Positions 10,279 to 19,714 of a stretch of DNA of 64,000 nucleotides are shown here, piece after piece (the first letter of the stretch is position 1; every line of letters starts with the position of its first letter). The translations under genes and the position numbers were made by a program. The notes below the pieces were generated by a model, which was given only the letters and a program-made list of their open reading frames with translations, did not search any database and was not told where the DNA came from. This DNA comes from Alphaproteobacteria bacterium. GTDB lineage: Bacteria > Pseudomonadota > Alphaproteobacteria > Rickettsiales > UBA1997. Location of the stretch: assembly GCA_014190355.1 (NCBI GenBank), contig BJGH01000001.1:113272-177271 (forward strand), in the 5' to 3' direction.

Positions 10279-10947
10279 ACTTTGAAATAGTCCAATACCA
10301 TCTTTTGATCCATTATCTTGATCGATTGCTCTTTCAGGATGGGGCATCATTCCTAAAACATTTTTCTTATCATTAAACACTCCAGCAATATTAAAGATTG
10401 ATCCATTAGGGTTAGAACTATCGGTTAAATTTCCATCACAATCAACATAACGCATGGCAATTAAGGATTGATCTTCAAGCTTTTTAATCACATCACTTTC
10501 AGCAAAATAATTACCATCCATATGGGCAATTGGAATTTTGATAACTTGTCTTCTTTTGTATTTATTGGTAAAATCACTATCAATATTTTCAACACGCAGA
10601 TGAACTTGTCGACAAATAAACTTCATTTTAGCATTGCGCATTAAAACCCCAGGTAACAATCCACTTTCGGTTAAAATTTGAAAACCATTGCAAATTCCTA
10701 AAACCCTAACCCCTTTACCTGCAAGTCTTTTAACTTCTTGCATGACAGGAGAAATTGAAGCCATCGCTCCACTTCTAAGATAATCGCCGTAGGAAAAACC
10801 ACCGGGAACAACAATTAGATCTAAATCATCATCTAATTTAGTTTGTTGATGCCAAATTTTTTGAACTTTGCAATTGAATTTTTGTAATGCAACTACCGCA
10901 TCTCGATCGCAATTTGATCCAGGAAATGTAATTACTGCTGATTTCAT
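10267..10947 (-). CDS. purQ: Phosphoribosylformylglycinamidine synthase, glutaminase subunit
   Basis: Glutaminase component of the three-part FGAM synthase (PurLQS), which supplies ammonia for the fourth step of purine synthesis. 226 residues. It shows SAVITFPGSNCDRD at the start, PGGFSYGDYLRSG (48-60), the nucleophile Cys86 in GICNGFQ and the C-terminal GMMPHPERA with the catalytic His. It is the third gene of purC-purS-purQ, 46 bp after purS. It overlaps the convergent lptE by 12 bp. The synthetase purL is not in the window. Confidence 0.97.
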   Translation of the reverse strand: MKSAVITFPGSNCDRDAVVALQKFNCKVQKIWHQQTKLDDDLDLIVVPGGFSYGDYLRSGAMASISPVMQEVKRLAGKGVRVLGICNGFQILTESGLLPGVLMRNAKMKFICRQVHLRVENIDSDFTNKYKRRQVIKIPIAHMDGNYFAESDVIKKLEDQSLIAMRYVDCDGNLTDSSNPNGSIFNIAGVFNDKKNVLGMMPHPERAIDQDNGSKDGIGLFQSLLW

Positions 10948-10993
10948 TTTGTTAAACTGTTAAATTTTATTTTCAAAAATTATTAATTAAAAA

Positions 10994-11239
10994 TTATTTT
11001 AAAACCTCGTAGCTATAGTCTTCGATAATTTTATTAACCAATAATTTATCACTTATCTCATCAACAATCTGTTTAATTTTTTTATCATCATTTTCAGCTA
11101 TCTCAAACTCAACAAATTTTCCTTGACGAACACCACTAATTTGCGGATAACCAAGATTTTTCACAAGCGATGCTTCTATCGCCTTACCCTGCGTATCTAA
11201 TACTGATTTTTTTAAACCGATAGTTATTCTGACTTTCAT
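10994..11239 (-). CDS. purS: FGAM synthase subunit PurS
   Basis: Small structural subunit that bridges PurQ and PurL so ammonia can pass between them. 81 residues, typical for PurS. It begins with KVRITIGLKKSVLDTQGKA and contains VRQGKFVEFEI, both standard for the family. It is placed 6 bp after purC and before purQ. A separate PurS means PurL is the small (about 80 kDa) type, as in alphaproteobacteria, rather than the fused enzyme of E. coli. Confidence 0.95.
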   Translation of the reverse strand: MKVRITIGLKKSVLDTQGKAIEASLVKNLGYPQISGVRQGKFVEFEIAENDDKKIKQIVDEISDKLLVNKIIEDYSYEVLK

Positions 11240-11245
11240 ATTAAT

Positions 11246-11989
11246 TTAAAATTTAAGATTTAATCTTCTGGCAATTTCCTGGTAAGCTTCAATAAGACTT
11301 CCAAGGTCTCTACGAAATATGTCTTTATCAAGTTTTTGAGCAGTTTTTTGATCCCATAATCTGCAACCATCTGGACTTATTTCATCAGCAAGAATTATTT
11401 GCTTGTCTAGGTTTTTTGTATTCAAATCAAAACCAAATTCAATTTTAAAATCAACTAAGTTAATACCAATTTTGTTGAAAATAGTTTTAAGTACTGAATT
11501 TATTTTTAAACTGCTAATTTTTATTTCTTCTAATTGTTTTTTATTAATAACTTTTAAAACTTCACAAGCATGATCATCATTAATTAACGGATCTTGCAAA
11601 GCATCATTTTTATAGCAGATTTCAAAAACTGGTTGATCCAAAACTAAACCTTCATCAACTCCAAGTCTTTTACTGAGAGACCCAGCAGTGATATTGCGAA
11701 TTATAACTTCCAAAGGAATAATATTAACTTTTTTAACCAATTGCTCACGGTCATTTAATTTTTTTACAAAGTGAGTAGCAATATTATTTTTTGCAAGCTC
11801 TAGCATTATGAATTCGCTGATAAGATTATTTAAAATCCCTTTGCCAGCTATAACTGCTTTTTTCTGAGCATTAAAAGCAGTAGCATCGTCTTTAAAATGC
11901 TGAATAATTAAAAACTCTTCACTTGTAGCATAAAGAATTTTAGCTTTTCCTTCGTATAATTGTTGAGTTTTACTTGGAATTTGAGTCAT
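11246..11989 (-). CDS. purC: SAICAR synthetase
   Basis: Phosphoribosylaminoimidazole-succinocarboxamide synthase: ATP-dependent addition of aspartate to CAIR in purine synthesis. 247 residues, normal length. Family signatures seen: LYEGKAKILYAT (11-22), FKDDATAFNAQKKA, EVIIRNITAGSLSKR and DEISPDGCRLWD. First gene of the purC-purS-purQ cluster. The leader upstream of the ATG is pure A/T with no Shine-Dalgarno sequence. Confidence 0.97.
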   Translation of the reverse strand: MTQIPSKTQQLYEGKAKILYATSEEFLIIQHFKDDATAFNAQKKAVIAGKGILNNLISEFIMLELAKNNIATHFVKKLNDREQLVKKVNIIPLEVIIRNITAGSLSKRLGVDEGLVLDQPVFEICYKNDALQDPLINDDHACEVLKVINKKQLEEIKISSLKINSVLKTIFNKIGINLVDFKIEFGFDLNTKNLDKQIILADEISPDGCRLWDQKTAQKLDKDIFRRDLGSLIEAYQEIARRLNLKF

Positions 11990-12080
11990 TTTATTTTTAA
12001 AAATATAAATTAATTTTTCTTTAAAAATTTTAGCAACCTAAAAAAAATTAGCAATTTAATTTTCATATTATTAAAAAATT

Positions 12081-12953
12081 TTATTCCCAGATTGCTATTG
12101 GTGGTAATGACATCAATATTGCTTCAGGATTTCCACCAGTCATCAATCCAAATTTTGTTCCACGATCATAAACTAAATTAAATTCTGCATAAAGTCCTCT
12201 TTTAATAAGCTGATGATGACGTTGTTTTTCATCATAACTTTTATACATACTTTTTCTCACTAGTTGCGGATAAATTTTTAAGAAAGCTTTGCCAACATTT
12301 TGGGTAAAGTTAAAATCTTTTTTAAAATTTTCTTCATCATCACCGTTATTAAGATAATCATAAAAAATTCCTCCAACTCCTCTTGCCGTTTGACGATGCT
12401 TGATATAAAAATATTCGTCACACCATTTCTTGAATTTTGGATAATAACTTTGATCAACATTATCGCAAACTTCTTTAAAAGCATTATGAAAATCTGCGGT
12501 ATCATCAGGATCTTCAAACATTGGATTCAAATCTGATCCTCCAGCAAACCAACTTTTTTGAGTGCAAATAAATCTGGTATTCATGTGAACAGCTGGAACT
12601 AATGGTGATTGCATATGAGCAACTAAAGAAATTCCACTTGCCCAAAAATTTGGATTATCAATTGCTCCTGGAATTTCCTTACTAAATTCGTCACTAAATT
12701 TTCCATATACTTCAGAAAAATTGACTCCAACTTTTTCAAAAACATGACCTTTCATTATCGACATCTCACCATATCCTCCATCACTAACAGCCTTATCTTG
12801 CCTTTGCCAATTTTTTCTAACAAATTTTCCCTGCCCTTCGAGGTTATTTTTTTGACAATATTCTTCTTCAATTTTTTCAAATTCTTGACAAATTAAATCT
12901 CGTAAACACTTAAACCATTGACGAGATATTTGTTGTTTTTCTTTAATATCCAT
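12081..12953 (-). CDS. hemF: Oxygen-dependent coproporphyrinogen III oxidase
   Basis: Converts coproporphyrinogen III to protoporphyrinogen IX using molecular oxygen, a late step in heme synthesis. 290 residues. Conserved blocks are clear: SVVAH-like SLVAHMQSPLVPAVHMN, WFAGGSDLNPMF, RGVGGIFYDYLN, and a C-terminal YDRGTKFGL...GGNPEAILMSLPP. An AGGG stretch lies about 5 bases before the ATG. Presence of the oxygen-requiring form implies at least microaerobic life. It is divergent from tyrS with a 98 bp spacer. Confidence 0.96.
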   Translation of the reverse strand: MDIKEKQQISRQWFKCLRDLICQEFEKIEEEYCQKNNLEGQGKFVRKNWQRQDKAVSDGGYGEMSIMKGHVFEKVGVNFSEVYGKFSDEFSKEIPGAIDNPNFWASGISLVAHMQSPLVPAVHMNTRFICTQKSWFAGGSDLNPMFEDPDDTADFHNAFKEVCDNVDQSYYPKFKKWCDEYFYIKHRQTARGVGGIFYDYLNNGDDEENFKKDFNFTQNVGKAFLKIYPQLVRKSMYKSYDEKQRHHQLIKRGLYAEFNLVYDRGTKFGLMTGGNPEAILMSLPPIAIWE

Positions 12954-12979
12954 AAAGACCCTACTTGACTATTGATTAA

Positions 12980-13007
12980 TTCAAAACTTAAATGTTAATT
13001 TTATAAT
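12980..13007 (+). promoter_or_regulatory. Candidate tyrS promoter
   Basis: A perfect -10 hexamer TATAAT (13002-13007) is preceded by TTCAAA (12980-12985) with 16-bp spacing. The predicted start site would be about 38 bases before the tyrS ATG. It lies in the hemF/tyrS divergent spacer. The -35 match is only partial. Confidence 0.4.
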
Positions 13008-13051
13008 ATAAGTAATTAACGATTTTAAAAATTAATATTAATTTTAAAAAA

Positions 13052-14305
13052 ATGAATTTTAAATCAAAATTTTTAGAAGAATTTTATCAACGCGGTTTTT
13101 TAGCACAAGCTACAGATTTAACAAAGCTTGATGAGATCATGTCGCAGCAGAGTATCACTGCTTATATTGGCTTTGATTGCACAGCAACAACTCTGCATGC
13201 AGGAAGCTTAATCCAAATAATGATTTTAAGATTACTACAAAAACATCAACATCGCTGCATTGTTTTGCTGGGTGGTGGAACTACTAAAATCGGTGATCCT
13301 TCAGGAAAAGATGAGGCTCGACAAGTTTTAAGCTCACAACAAATTAATACAAATTTACAAGGTATCAAAAAAACTCTCGAGAAATTCATTGATTTTTCAG
13401 GTCCTAATCGAGCTTTAATTGTTAATAACGATCAATGGTTAGCAGACCTTAATTATCTTGAATTCTTAAGGGATATTGGTCGACATTTCTCAATCAACAG
13501 AATGTTAACTTTTGATTCAGTTAAAACTCGTCTTGATCGCGAACAACCACTGTCATTTCTTGAATTTAACTATATGATTTTGCAAGCCTATGATTTTGTA
13601 GAGCTTAATCGTAAATTCCAATGCCAACTTCAAATTGGAGGATCTGATCAATGGGGAAATATTGTCAATGGTGTCGAATTATCAAGAAGACTAAACGCTC
13701 AACAAAATAATAATGATTCATCATCTGATGTTTTTGGTTTAACCACTCCATTATTGACAACTGCCGATAACAAAAAAATGGGTAAAAGTGCTCAAGGAGC
13801 AATCTGGCTTGACGATAAAATGCTTTCTCCTTTCGATTACTTTCAATATTTTCGAAATACTCACGATGATGATGTTATTAAATTCTTGAAATTATTTACC
13901 GATCTTGATCTTGATAAAATCGCTAGTTTTGAAAAATTATCAGGTCAAGATCTTAATCAAGCTAAAGAAGTTTTGGCTTTTGAAACTACCAAGATCTGTC
14001 ATTCTTTGGATAATGCTCAACAAGTTTTACAGCAAGCTAAAGAGATTTTTTTAAATAAAAATAGCCAAGCATTTATTGAAAAAATTATTGAATCTCAAGG
14101 CCATGAAATTAAATTAAGTGAAATTTTGCTTGAGATAAAAGCATGTGACTCAAAGAGTGAAGGCAAAAGACTAATCGAAGGCAATGCCATAAAAATAAAT
14201 AACCAACTTATCACTGATACTAATTTATCTCTTAACACAAATAATGAATTTGAGTTAACAATTGGTAAAAAGAAATTCTTTAAAATAAAACTTATTAAAA
14301 CTTAA
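13052..14305 (+). CDS. tyrS: Tyrosyl-tRNA synthetase
   Basis: Class I synthetase that charges tRNA-Tyr. 417 residues, standard. The HIGH-type signature appears as HAGS (49-52) after YIGFDCTATTL. The tyrosine pocket shows YMILQAYDF and QIGGSDQWGNI. The KMSKS loop is KMGKS. A C-terminal S4-like RNA-binding domain contains SEGKRLIEGNAIKIN. First gene of a closely spaced run with the PfkB kinase (4 bp gap), murF (4 bp gap) and mraY (overlap). Confidence 0.97.
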   Translation: MNFKSKFLEEFYQRGFLAQATDLTKLDEIMSQQSITAYIGFDCTATTLHAGSLIQIMILRLLQKHQHRCIVLLGGGTTKIGDPSGKDEARQVLSSQQINTNLQGIKKTLEKFIDFSGPNRALIVNNDQWLADLNYLEFLRDIGRHFSINRMLTFDSVKTRLDREQPLSFLEFNYMILQAYDFVELNRKFQCQLQIGGSDQWGNIVNGVELSRRLNAQQNNNDSSSDVFGLTTPLLTTADNKKMGKSAQGAIWLDDKMLSPFDYFQYFRNTHDDDVIKFLKLFTDLDLDKIASFEKLSGQDLNQAKEVLAFETTKICHSLDNAQQVLQQAKEIFLNKNSQAFIEKIIESQGHEIKLSEILLEIKACDSKSEGKRLIEGNAIKINNQLITDTNLSLNTNNEFELTIGKKKFFKIKLIKT

Positions 14306-14309
14306 TACT

Positions 14310-15365
14310 ATGTCAAAAAAAATTATTGGGATTGGTCATGCTATTGTTGATATATCTTGTCAAGTAGATGATGAGTTTTTAAAAAAAAATAATCTTGTTA
14401 AAGGTTCCATGACATTAATTGACAATGATTTATTCCATAAATTATCGCAACTTAAAATTAGCAAAATATCTTCAGGGGGATCAGTTGGCAATTCAATTGC
14501 AACAATGGCAAGCTTAAATGCTAATTGTGAATTTTTTGGGGTAGTTGGCGATGATGAATTCGGCAAAATGTTTATTAATGATCTTGAAAAAACTTCAACT
14601 AAATTTATTGGCATAGTTGAAAAAAACAAAAGCAGTGCAACTTGTTTTATTCTAATTACTGCCGATGGCGAAAGAACCATGTGCACTTACCTTGGCTGCG
14701 CAAGTAATATTGCGGAAGAATTTATTGCTAAAATTGATTTTTCATCAGCAAAACTTTTATACCTTGAAGGTTATTTATGGGATGGCAATACCACCTCTAA
14801 TTCACTAAAACTTGCAATTAAAAACGCCAAACAAAATGATTGTCAAATTGCTTTTAGCTTGTCTGATGCTTTTTGTGTTGAGCGTCATCGCGATGATTTT
14901 ATAAATTTAATAAAAAATGATCTAGATATTTTATTTGCCAATGACAATGAATATTTAGCGCTAAGTCATGATCAAAAATTTGATTTAAAATTAGCAAATG
15001 ATTTTATAAAAAATATTTCTAGTGAAAATAAAAAACTTTTAACAATCATTACTAGAGGCGATAAAGGATGCTGTGTTTTTAACAATATCTTTAATAATTA
15101 TCAATTTCCAAGTAATAAAGTTAAAAAAATTATTGACACTACAGGGGCAGGTGATAATTTTGCCTCTGGATGGTTATTAGGTTTTGAAGATTACAGACAA
15201 AAATCTGCAAACAATAATTTGCCACGAGATGAAAATTCTAATAGACTAATTATTGAAAAATCAGCTTATCTAGCAAATTTCTTGGCTGGAAAGATTATTC
15301 AAAAAATTGGAGCAAGATTTGATCAGCAAGAAATAAACGAAATTAAAAAAACAATAAATTTATAA
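14310..15365 (+). CDS. PfkB-family kinase, adenosine kinase-like
   Basis: Ribokinase/PfkB-fold kinase that phosphorylates a sugar or nucleoside with ATP. 351 residues. The N-terminal IIGIGHAIVDI and SSGGSVGNS segments and the C-terminal DTTGAGDNFASGW (catalytic Asp282 in GAGD) are hallmarks. The small lid sequence and length resemble the alphaproteobacterial adenosine-kinase-like subgroup more than fructokinases. Adenosine salvage is therefore likely but not proven. Four bp separate it from tyrS and from murF. Confidence 0.82.
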   Translation: MSKKIIGIGHAIVDISCQVDDEFLKKNNLVKGSMTLIDNDLFHKLSQLKISKISSGGSVGNSIATMASLNANCEFFGVVGDDEFGKMFINDLEKTSTKFIGIVEKNKSSATCFILITADGERTMCTYLGCASNIAEEFIAKIDFSSAKLLYLEGYLWDGNTTSNSLKLAIKNAKQNDCQIAFSLSDAFCVERHRDDFINLIKNDLDILFANDNEYLALSHDQKFDLKLANDFIKNISSENKKLLTIITRGDKGCCVFNNIFNNYQFPSNKVKKIIDTTGAGDNFASGWLLGFEDYRQKSANNNLPRDENSNRLIIEKSAYLANFLAGKIIQKIGARFDQQEINEIKKTINL

Positions 15366-15369
15366 AATT

Positions 15370-16806
15370 ATGATATTGTGGAATGCCGAATCATTAAATC
15401 AAAGTCTAAGAGACATATTAGTGGAGGCAAATTCAATTAACTTTGATAAAAACCTTAATTTTGAAGAGGTATTTATTGATTCTAGAAAACCATGTGCAAA
15501 TTCAATTTTTGTGGCATTAAAAGGTGAAAATACAGATGGCCATCATTTTCTTAATCAGGCGATCCAAGCTGGTGCAAAGCTAGCAATAGTTAGTCACATT
15601 CCTGAAAATTTTTCAGATAGCAATCTAATTCTAATTTTAGTTAAAGATACACTTGAGGCACTAAAAAAATTGGCTCAATATTCTCGTAATCGTTCCAAAG
15701 CAAAAATTATTGCAATTACTGGTAGTGTTGGAAAAACTGGTACTAAAGAAATGCTCAAAACAGTTTTTCTAAGTCAAGGTAAAACTTATGCTAATACAGG
15801 AAATTTTAACAATCACATTGGATTACCATTAAGTTTAGCAAATATGCCAATTGATTGCGAGTATGGTATTTTTGAAATGGGAATGAACCATCTTGGCGAA
15901 ATCGAACCACTGTCAAAACTTGCTAAACCTCATGTTGCAATTATCACCAATGTTGGTCCTGTTCACATCGAATTTTTTAAAGACGAACAAGAAATTGCTT
16001 TAGCTAAATCTGAGATTTTTCTTGGCCTTCAAGCTGGAGGACTTGCCTTAATCAATCGCGATAATCCTCATTTTGAATATCTTTATAACAGAGCAAAATT
16101 ATGCAATATCAACGAAGAAAATATAATTAATTTTGGAACCAGCCACCGCGCTAATTATCAAATAATAAATCAAGAAATTAAAGGTCCAAATCATACTCAA
16201 GTTAGTCTTAAACTTAAAAATGGCAACGTGATTTCATATCAAGTATCGTGTACCAATCAAGGGGTTGTTGTTAACTCAGCAATTGTGGTTATAGTTTTAG
16301 AATTTTTTGCAAAAAATTTTAACAATGGAATTGAAGCTATTAAAGATTATTTCAATTCCGCTGGAAGAGGTAAAGTTTTTGAGATTAATATTAATAATAA
16401 AAATATTTTAGTTATTGATGATTCATACAACGCCAGTGTGTTATCAGTAAAAGCTGGAATTGAACATGCTAGCAATCTCAAAAAAATTCTTAACAAAAAA
16501 AGAATTATCTGTGCTCTTGGCGATATGTTAGAATTGGGTGACAAATCAGCTGAACTTCATGAAAAAGTAATTGGTTATGTTAAAGAATTTAATATTGATT
16601 TTACAATTCTTGTTGGAAAAAATATGGCTCAAGCTAGTTCAGAAATGGAGCCAAATAATTGTAAAACTTTTGCCAATTCTCAAGAAGCATCTGAGATAAT
16701 AAATAATTTCTTAGAAGATGAAGATATTATTTATATTAAAGGCTCAAGAGGTACTAAAATGGAAAAAATTCTTGAAAAATTAACTAAATACTCAGGTGCT
16801 CACTAA
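15370..16806 (+). CDS. murF: UDP-MurNAc-tripeptide--D-Ala-D-Ala ligase
   Basis: Cytoplasmic Mur ligase that adds D-Ala-D-Ala to the peptidoglycan precursor. 478 residues, typical. It shows the N-terminal substrate domain (VFIDSRKPCANSIFVALKG), the ATP P-loop GSVGKTGTK (118-126), GNFNNHIGLPL, EMGMNHLGEI and a C-terminal ligase domain with VIDDSYNASVLSVKAG. It precedes mraY as in the conserved dcw cluster, but murE upstream and murD downstream are missing, so the cluster is broken up. The end overlaps mraY by 11 bp. Confidence 0.96.
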   Translation: MILWNAESLNQSLRDILVEANSINFDKNLNFEEVFIDSRKPCANSIFVALKGENTDGHHFLNQAIQAGAKLAIVSHIPENFSDSNLILILVKDTLEALKKLAQYSRNRSKAKIIAITGSVGKTGTKEMLKTVFLSQGKTYANTGNFNNHIGLPLSLANMPIDCEYGIFEMGMNHLGEIEPLSKLAKPHVAIITNVGPVHIEFFKDEQEIALAKSEIFLGLQAGGLALINRDNPHFEYLYNRAKLCNINEENIINFGTSHRANYQIINQEIKGPNHTQVSLKLKNGNVISYQVSCTNQGVVVNSAIVVIVLEFFAKNFNNGIEAIKDYFNSAGRGKVFEININNKNILVIDDSYNASVLSVKAGIEHASNLKKILNKKRIICALGDMLELGDKSAELHEKVIGYVKEFNIDFTILVGKNMAQASSEMEPNNCKTFANSQEASEIINNFLEDEDIIYIKGSRGTKMEKILEKLTKYSGAH

Positions 16807-17845
16807 TTTCATAAACCTAGACAATCTTTGGCTTAAAGCAATACTTTGCCTTATTTCTTCAACATTATTTAGTTATTTTTCTATAAAAAAATATATTAAA
16901 TTTATGAATAGTAAGTCTCTTTTTCAACCCATCAGGAGTGATGGTCCGCAAAGCCATATTGTCACGAAGAAAAAAACCCCTACCATGGGTGGAATTTTTA
17001 TTATACTAGCAACTATTTTCTCAACTGCACTTTTTATTGATTTCAGCAATAGCTATATCATAATTATTTCAATGATAATGTTTAGTTTTGCAATAATTGG
17101 TTTGGTTGATGATTTGATTAAAGTTTTATTCAAAAACACTAATGGTTTTCGCGGATGCTATAAAATTGTTATTCAATTTATAATTATTGGAATCGCGATT
17201 TTATGGCTTGGATACCTTAATATAATTCACCTTGATAACAAAATTTTTATTCCACTAATTGATTATCATGTAACTTTATGGACAGTTCTTTATATCATTT
17301 TTATTAATTTTGTCATTGTTGGAACTTCGAACGCAGTCAATCTTACAGATGGCTTAGATGGTTTGGTAAGCGTTCCGGCAATTATTAATCTGTTCTGTTT
17401 AATAATTTTAATTTACTGCGTTTCAACTCCAGAAATTGCTGATTATTTACAAATTACTCATATAAAATTTACAGGTGAAATAATCTTTCTTTGCTTAAGT
17501 TTAATCGGTGCAATATTTGGTTTTTTAATTCTTAATTTAAAACCGGCTAAAATATTTATGGGTGATGTTGGAAGTTTGGCAATTGGTTCCACGCTTGGAT
17601 TGATTGCAATAATCATCAAACAAGAAATCATCTTTTTTATAATTTCTTTAGTGTTTGTTGCAGAATCTCTTTCAGTTATAATTCAGGTTTCATCTTATAA
17701 AATCCGAAAAAAAAGAATTTTTTTAATGGCTCCCCTGCACCATCATTTTGAAAAATTAGGATGGCATGAAACTAAGGTTGTTAAAGCTTTCTGGGCAAGC
17801 TCATTCTTCTTTGCTTGTCTAGGTATGATCATTTTTTTAATTTGA
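16796..17845 (+). CDS. mraY: Phospho-MurNAc-pentapeptide transferase
   Basis: Integral membrane enzyme that transfers phospho-MurNAc-pentapeptide to undecaprenyl phosphate, making lipid I. 349 residues with about ten hydrophobic helices. Catalytic motifs seen: TMGGIFI, GLVDDLIK, NLTDGLDGL, FMGDVGSLAIG and the terminal APLHHHFEKLGW. Translation appears to start at GTG 16796 inside the end of murF, pointing to translational coupling. The stop is TGA. Confidence 0.96.
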   Translation: MLTNFINLDNLWLKAILCLISSTLFSYFSIKKYIKFMNSKSLFQPIRSDGPQSHIVTKKKTPTMGGIFIILATIFSTALFIDFSNSYIIIISMIMFSFAIIGLVDDLIKVLFKNTNGFRGCYKIVIQFIIIGIAILWLGYLNIIHLDNKIFIPLIDYHVTLWTVLYIIFINFVIVGTSNAVNLTDGLDGLVSVPAIINLFCLIILIYCVSTPEIADYLQITHIKFTGEIIFLCLSLIGAIFGFLILNLKPAKIFMGDVGSLAIGSTLGLIAIIIKQEIIFFIISLVFVAESLSVIIQVSSYKIRKKRIFLMAPLHHHFEKLGWHETKVVKAFWASSFFFACLGMIIFLI

Positions 17846-17953
17846 CCCTTAAATTTTAGTAACTACAATAGCAATTATAGCTAGCATATATTAATTAAAA
17901 TTATATCAATATTTTTTTTAATTTATCATTAAAAATTGATAAATAAAAACCAT

Positions 17954-19594
17954 ATGCCAAAAAAAAATTTAAAAAATACCAAAACACCGATCACAAAATC
18001 TGCAGATGACTCACGAGTATATCTTTACGACTCAACACTCAGAGACGGCGCTCAAACTAGCACTGTTAACTTCTCAGCCTTGAACAAAATCACTATTGCC
18101 AATTTACTTGATGATCTTGGCATTGACTTTATCGAAGGGGGATGGCCTGGAGCCAATCCTACAGATGACCAATTTTTTGCTAATTTACCAAAGCTTAAAA
18201 ACTCTCAATTTTGTGCTTTTGGCATGACTCGTAAAGCAGGAATTTCTTGTCACAATGATCCAAACCTTGCAAGCGTTGTAAACAGTAAAGTTGACAATAT
18301 TTGTTTAGTTGGAAAAAGTTGGGATTTTCAACTTAAAGAAGCTTTAAAAATATCTGCTGAAGAGAATTTAGCCATGATCAGCGACTCAATCAAATTAGTT
18401 ATTAAAAAAAATAAAACTGCGATGTTTGATGCTGAGCATTTTTTTGATGGATATAAAGCTAATCCAAAATTTGCCCTTGAAGTTATCAAAACCGCGTATC
18501 AGGCTGGAGCAAGATGGGTTGTTTTATGCGATACTAATGGTGGAAGTCTACCTTGGGAAGTTAAAGAAATTATTAGCGAAGTCAAAAAAATTATTCCGGG
18601 GAAAAATCTTGGAATCCACTGTCATAATGATACTGGTAATGCCGTAGCAAACTCATTAGTCGCTGTTGAGGCAGGAGTTCGTCAAGTTCAGGGAACCATC
18701 AATGGTCTTGGTGAGAGATGTGGCAATGCTAATTTAATTTCTATTATTCCAACTTTGGCTTTAAAAATGAATTGCCAACTTGGTATTAAAAATAATCAAC
18801 TTAAAAACCTTGTTAAAGTAGCAAATTTTCTTGACGATCTTCTCAATAAAGAAACCGATAAATTTGCTCCGTATGTTGGTAAATACGCCTTTGCTCATAA
18901 AGGTGGTTTACATGTTTCAGCAGTTTTAAAAAATGCTCAATGCTATGAACATATTAATCCAGAATTAATTGGAAATCATCGCAAAATAATGGTTTCTAAT
19001 CAAGCTGGTAGATCAAATATTGTCAATCGTTTGAAGGAAATTGGTTTAATTAAAAATGACCAACAGCTTAATGATAAGGTTAGCGATTTAATTAACAAAG
19101 TTAAAGAGTTGGAAGCAATTGGTTACGCTTATGACAGTGCAGATGCTAGTTTTGAAATTCTTGCTAAAAAATCTTTATCAATAGTTCCTAATTTTTTTGA
19201 AACTCTTAGTTTTAGATGCGTTGATAACAAAATTTCTGATAATAAAGAGCAACCAATTACTTTTGCTGAAGCTATTGTAAAAATTAAAATTGCTAACAAA
19301 AAAACCATGGCAGTTGCCGAAGGAATTGGTCCAGTCAACGCTTTAGATAAGGCTCTTAAAAAGGCTCTTACTAAAAAATATCCACAACTTAAAAACATTA
19401 TTTTAAGCGATTATAAAGTTCGCATTCTTAATCCCTCACTTGGAACATCTGCAATTACCAGAGTTCAAATCGAATCACAAGACAAAATAACCAAACAAAA
19501 ATGGACAACTATTGGGGTTTCGCAAAACATCATCGATGCTTCATTTATAGCTATGCAAGATAGTATAATTTATTTCTTACTGAAAAGCATTTGA
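17954..19594 (+). CDS. cimA: (R)-citramalate synthase
   Basis: Condenses pyruvate and acetyl-CoA to citramalate, giving isoleucine through a threonine-independent route. The length and the blocks YDSTLRDGAQTS, EGGWPGANPTD, LCDTNGGSLPWE and GIHCHNDTGNAVANS match the long citramalate synthase family rather than LeuA. A C-terminal LeuA-type allosteric domain is present (roughly the last 130 residues), suggesting feedback by isoleucine. I place the start at ATG 17954; an in-frame TTG at 17936 would add six residues. No leuBCD or ilv genes are in the window. Confidence 0.92.
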   Translation: MPKKNLKNTKTPITKSADDSRVYLYDSTLRDGAQTSTVNFSALNKITIANLLDDLGIDFIEGGWPGANPTDDQFFANLPKLKNSQFCAFGMTRKAGISCHNDPNLASVVNSKVDNICLVGKSWDFQLKEALKISAEENLAMISDSIKLVIKKNKTAMFDAEHFFDGYKANPKFALEVIKTAYQAGARWVVLCDTNGGSLPWEVKEIISEVKKIIPGKNLGIHCHNDTGNAVANSLVAVEAGVRQVQGTINGLGERCGNANLISIIPTLALKMNCQLGIKNNQLKNLVKVANFLDDLLNKETDKFAPYVGKYAFAHKGGLHVSAVLKNAQCYEHINPELIGNHRKIMVSNQAGRSNIVNRLKEIGLIKNDQQLNDKVSDLINKVKELEAIGYAYDSADASFEILAKKSLSIVPNFFETLSFRCVDNKISDNKEQPITFAEAIVKIKIANKKTMAVAEGIGPVNALDKALKKALTKKYPQLKNIILSDYKVRILNPSLGTSAITRVQIESQDKITKQKWTTIGVSQNIIDASFIAMQDSIIYFLLKSI

Positions 19595-19714
19595 TTATTA
19601 TTGCTTTGATTATTATTGCATTTTTGGCATAACAACAAACTATTTCACCTTACTTTGTTTTTTATTTAAAAATATAACATTTTTTTTATTATAAAGTTAA
19701 GTTTGTAATTAATA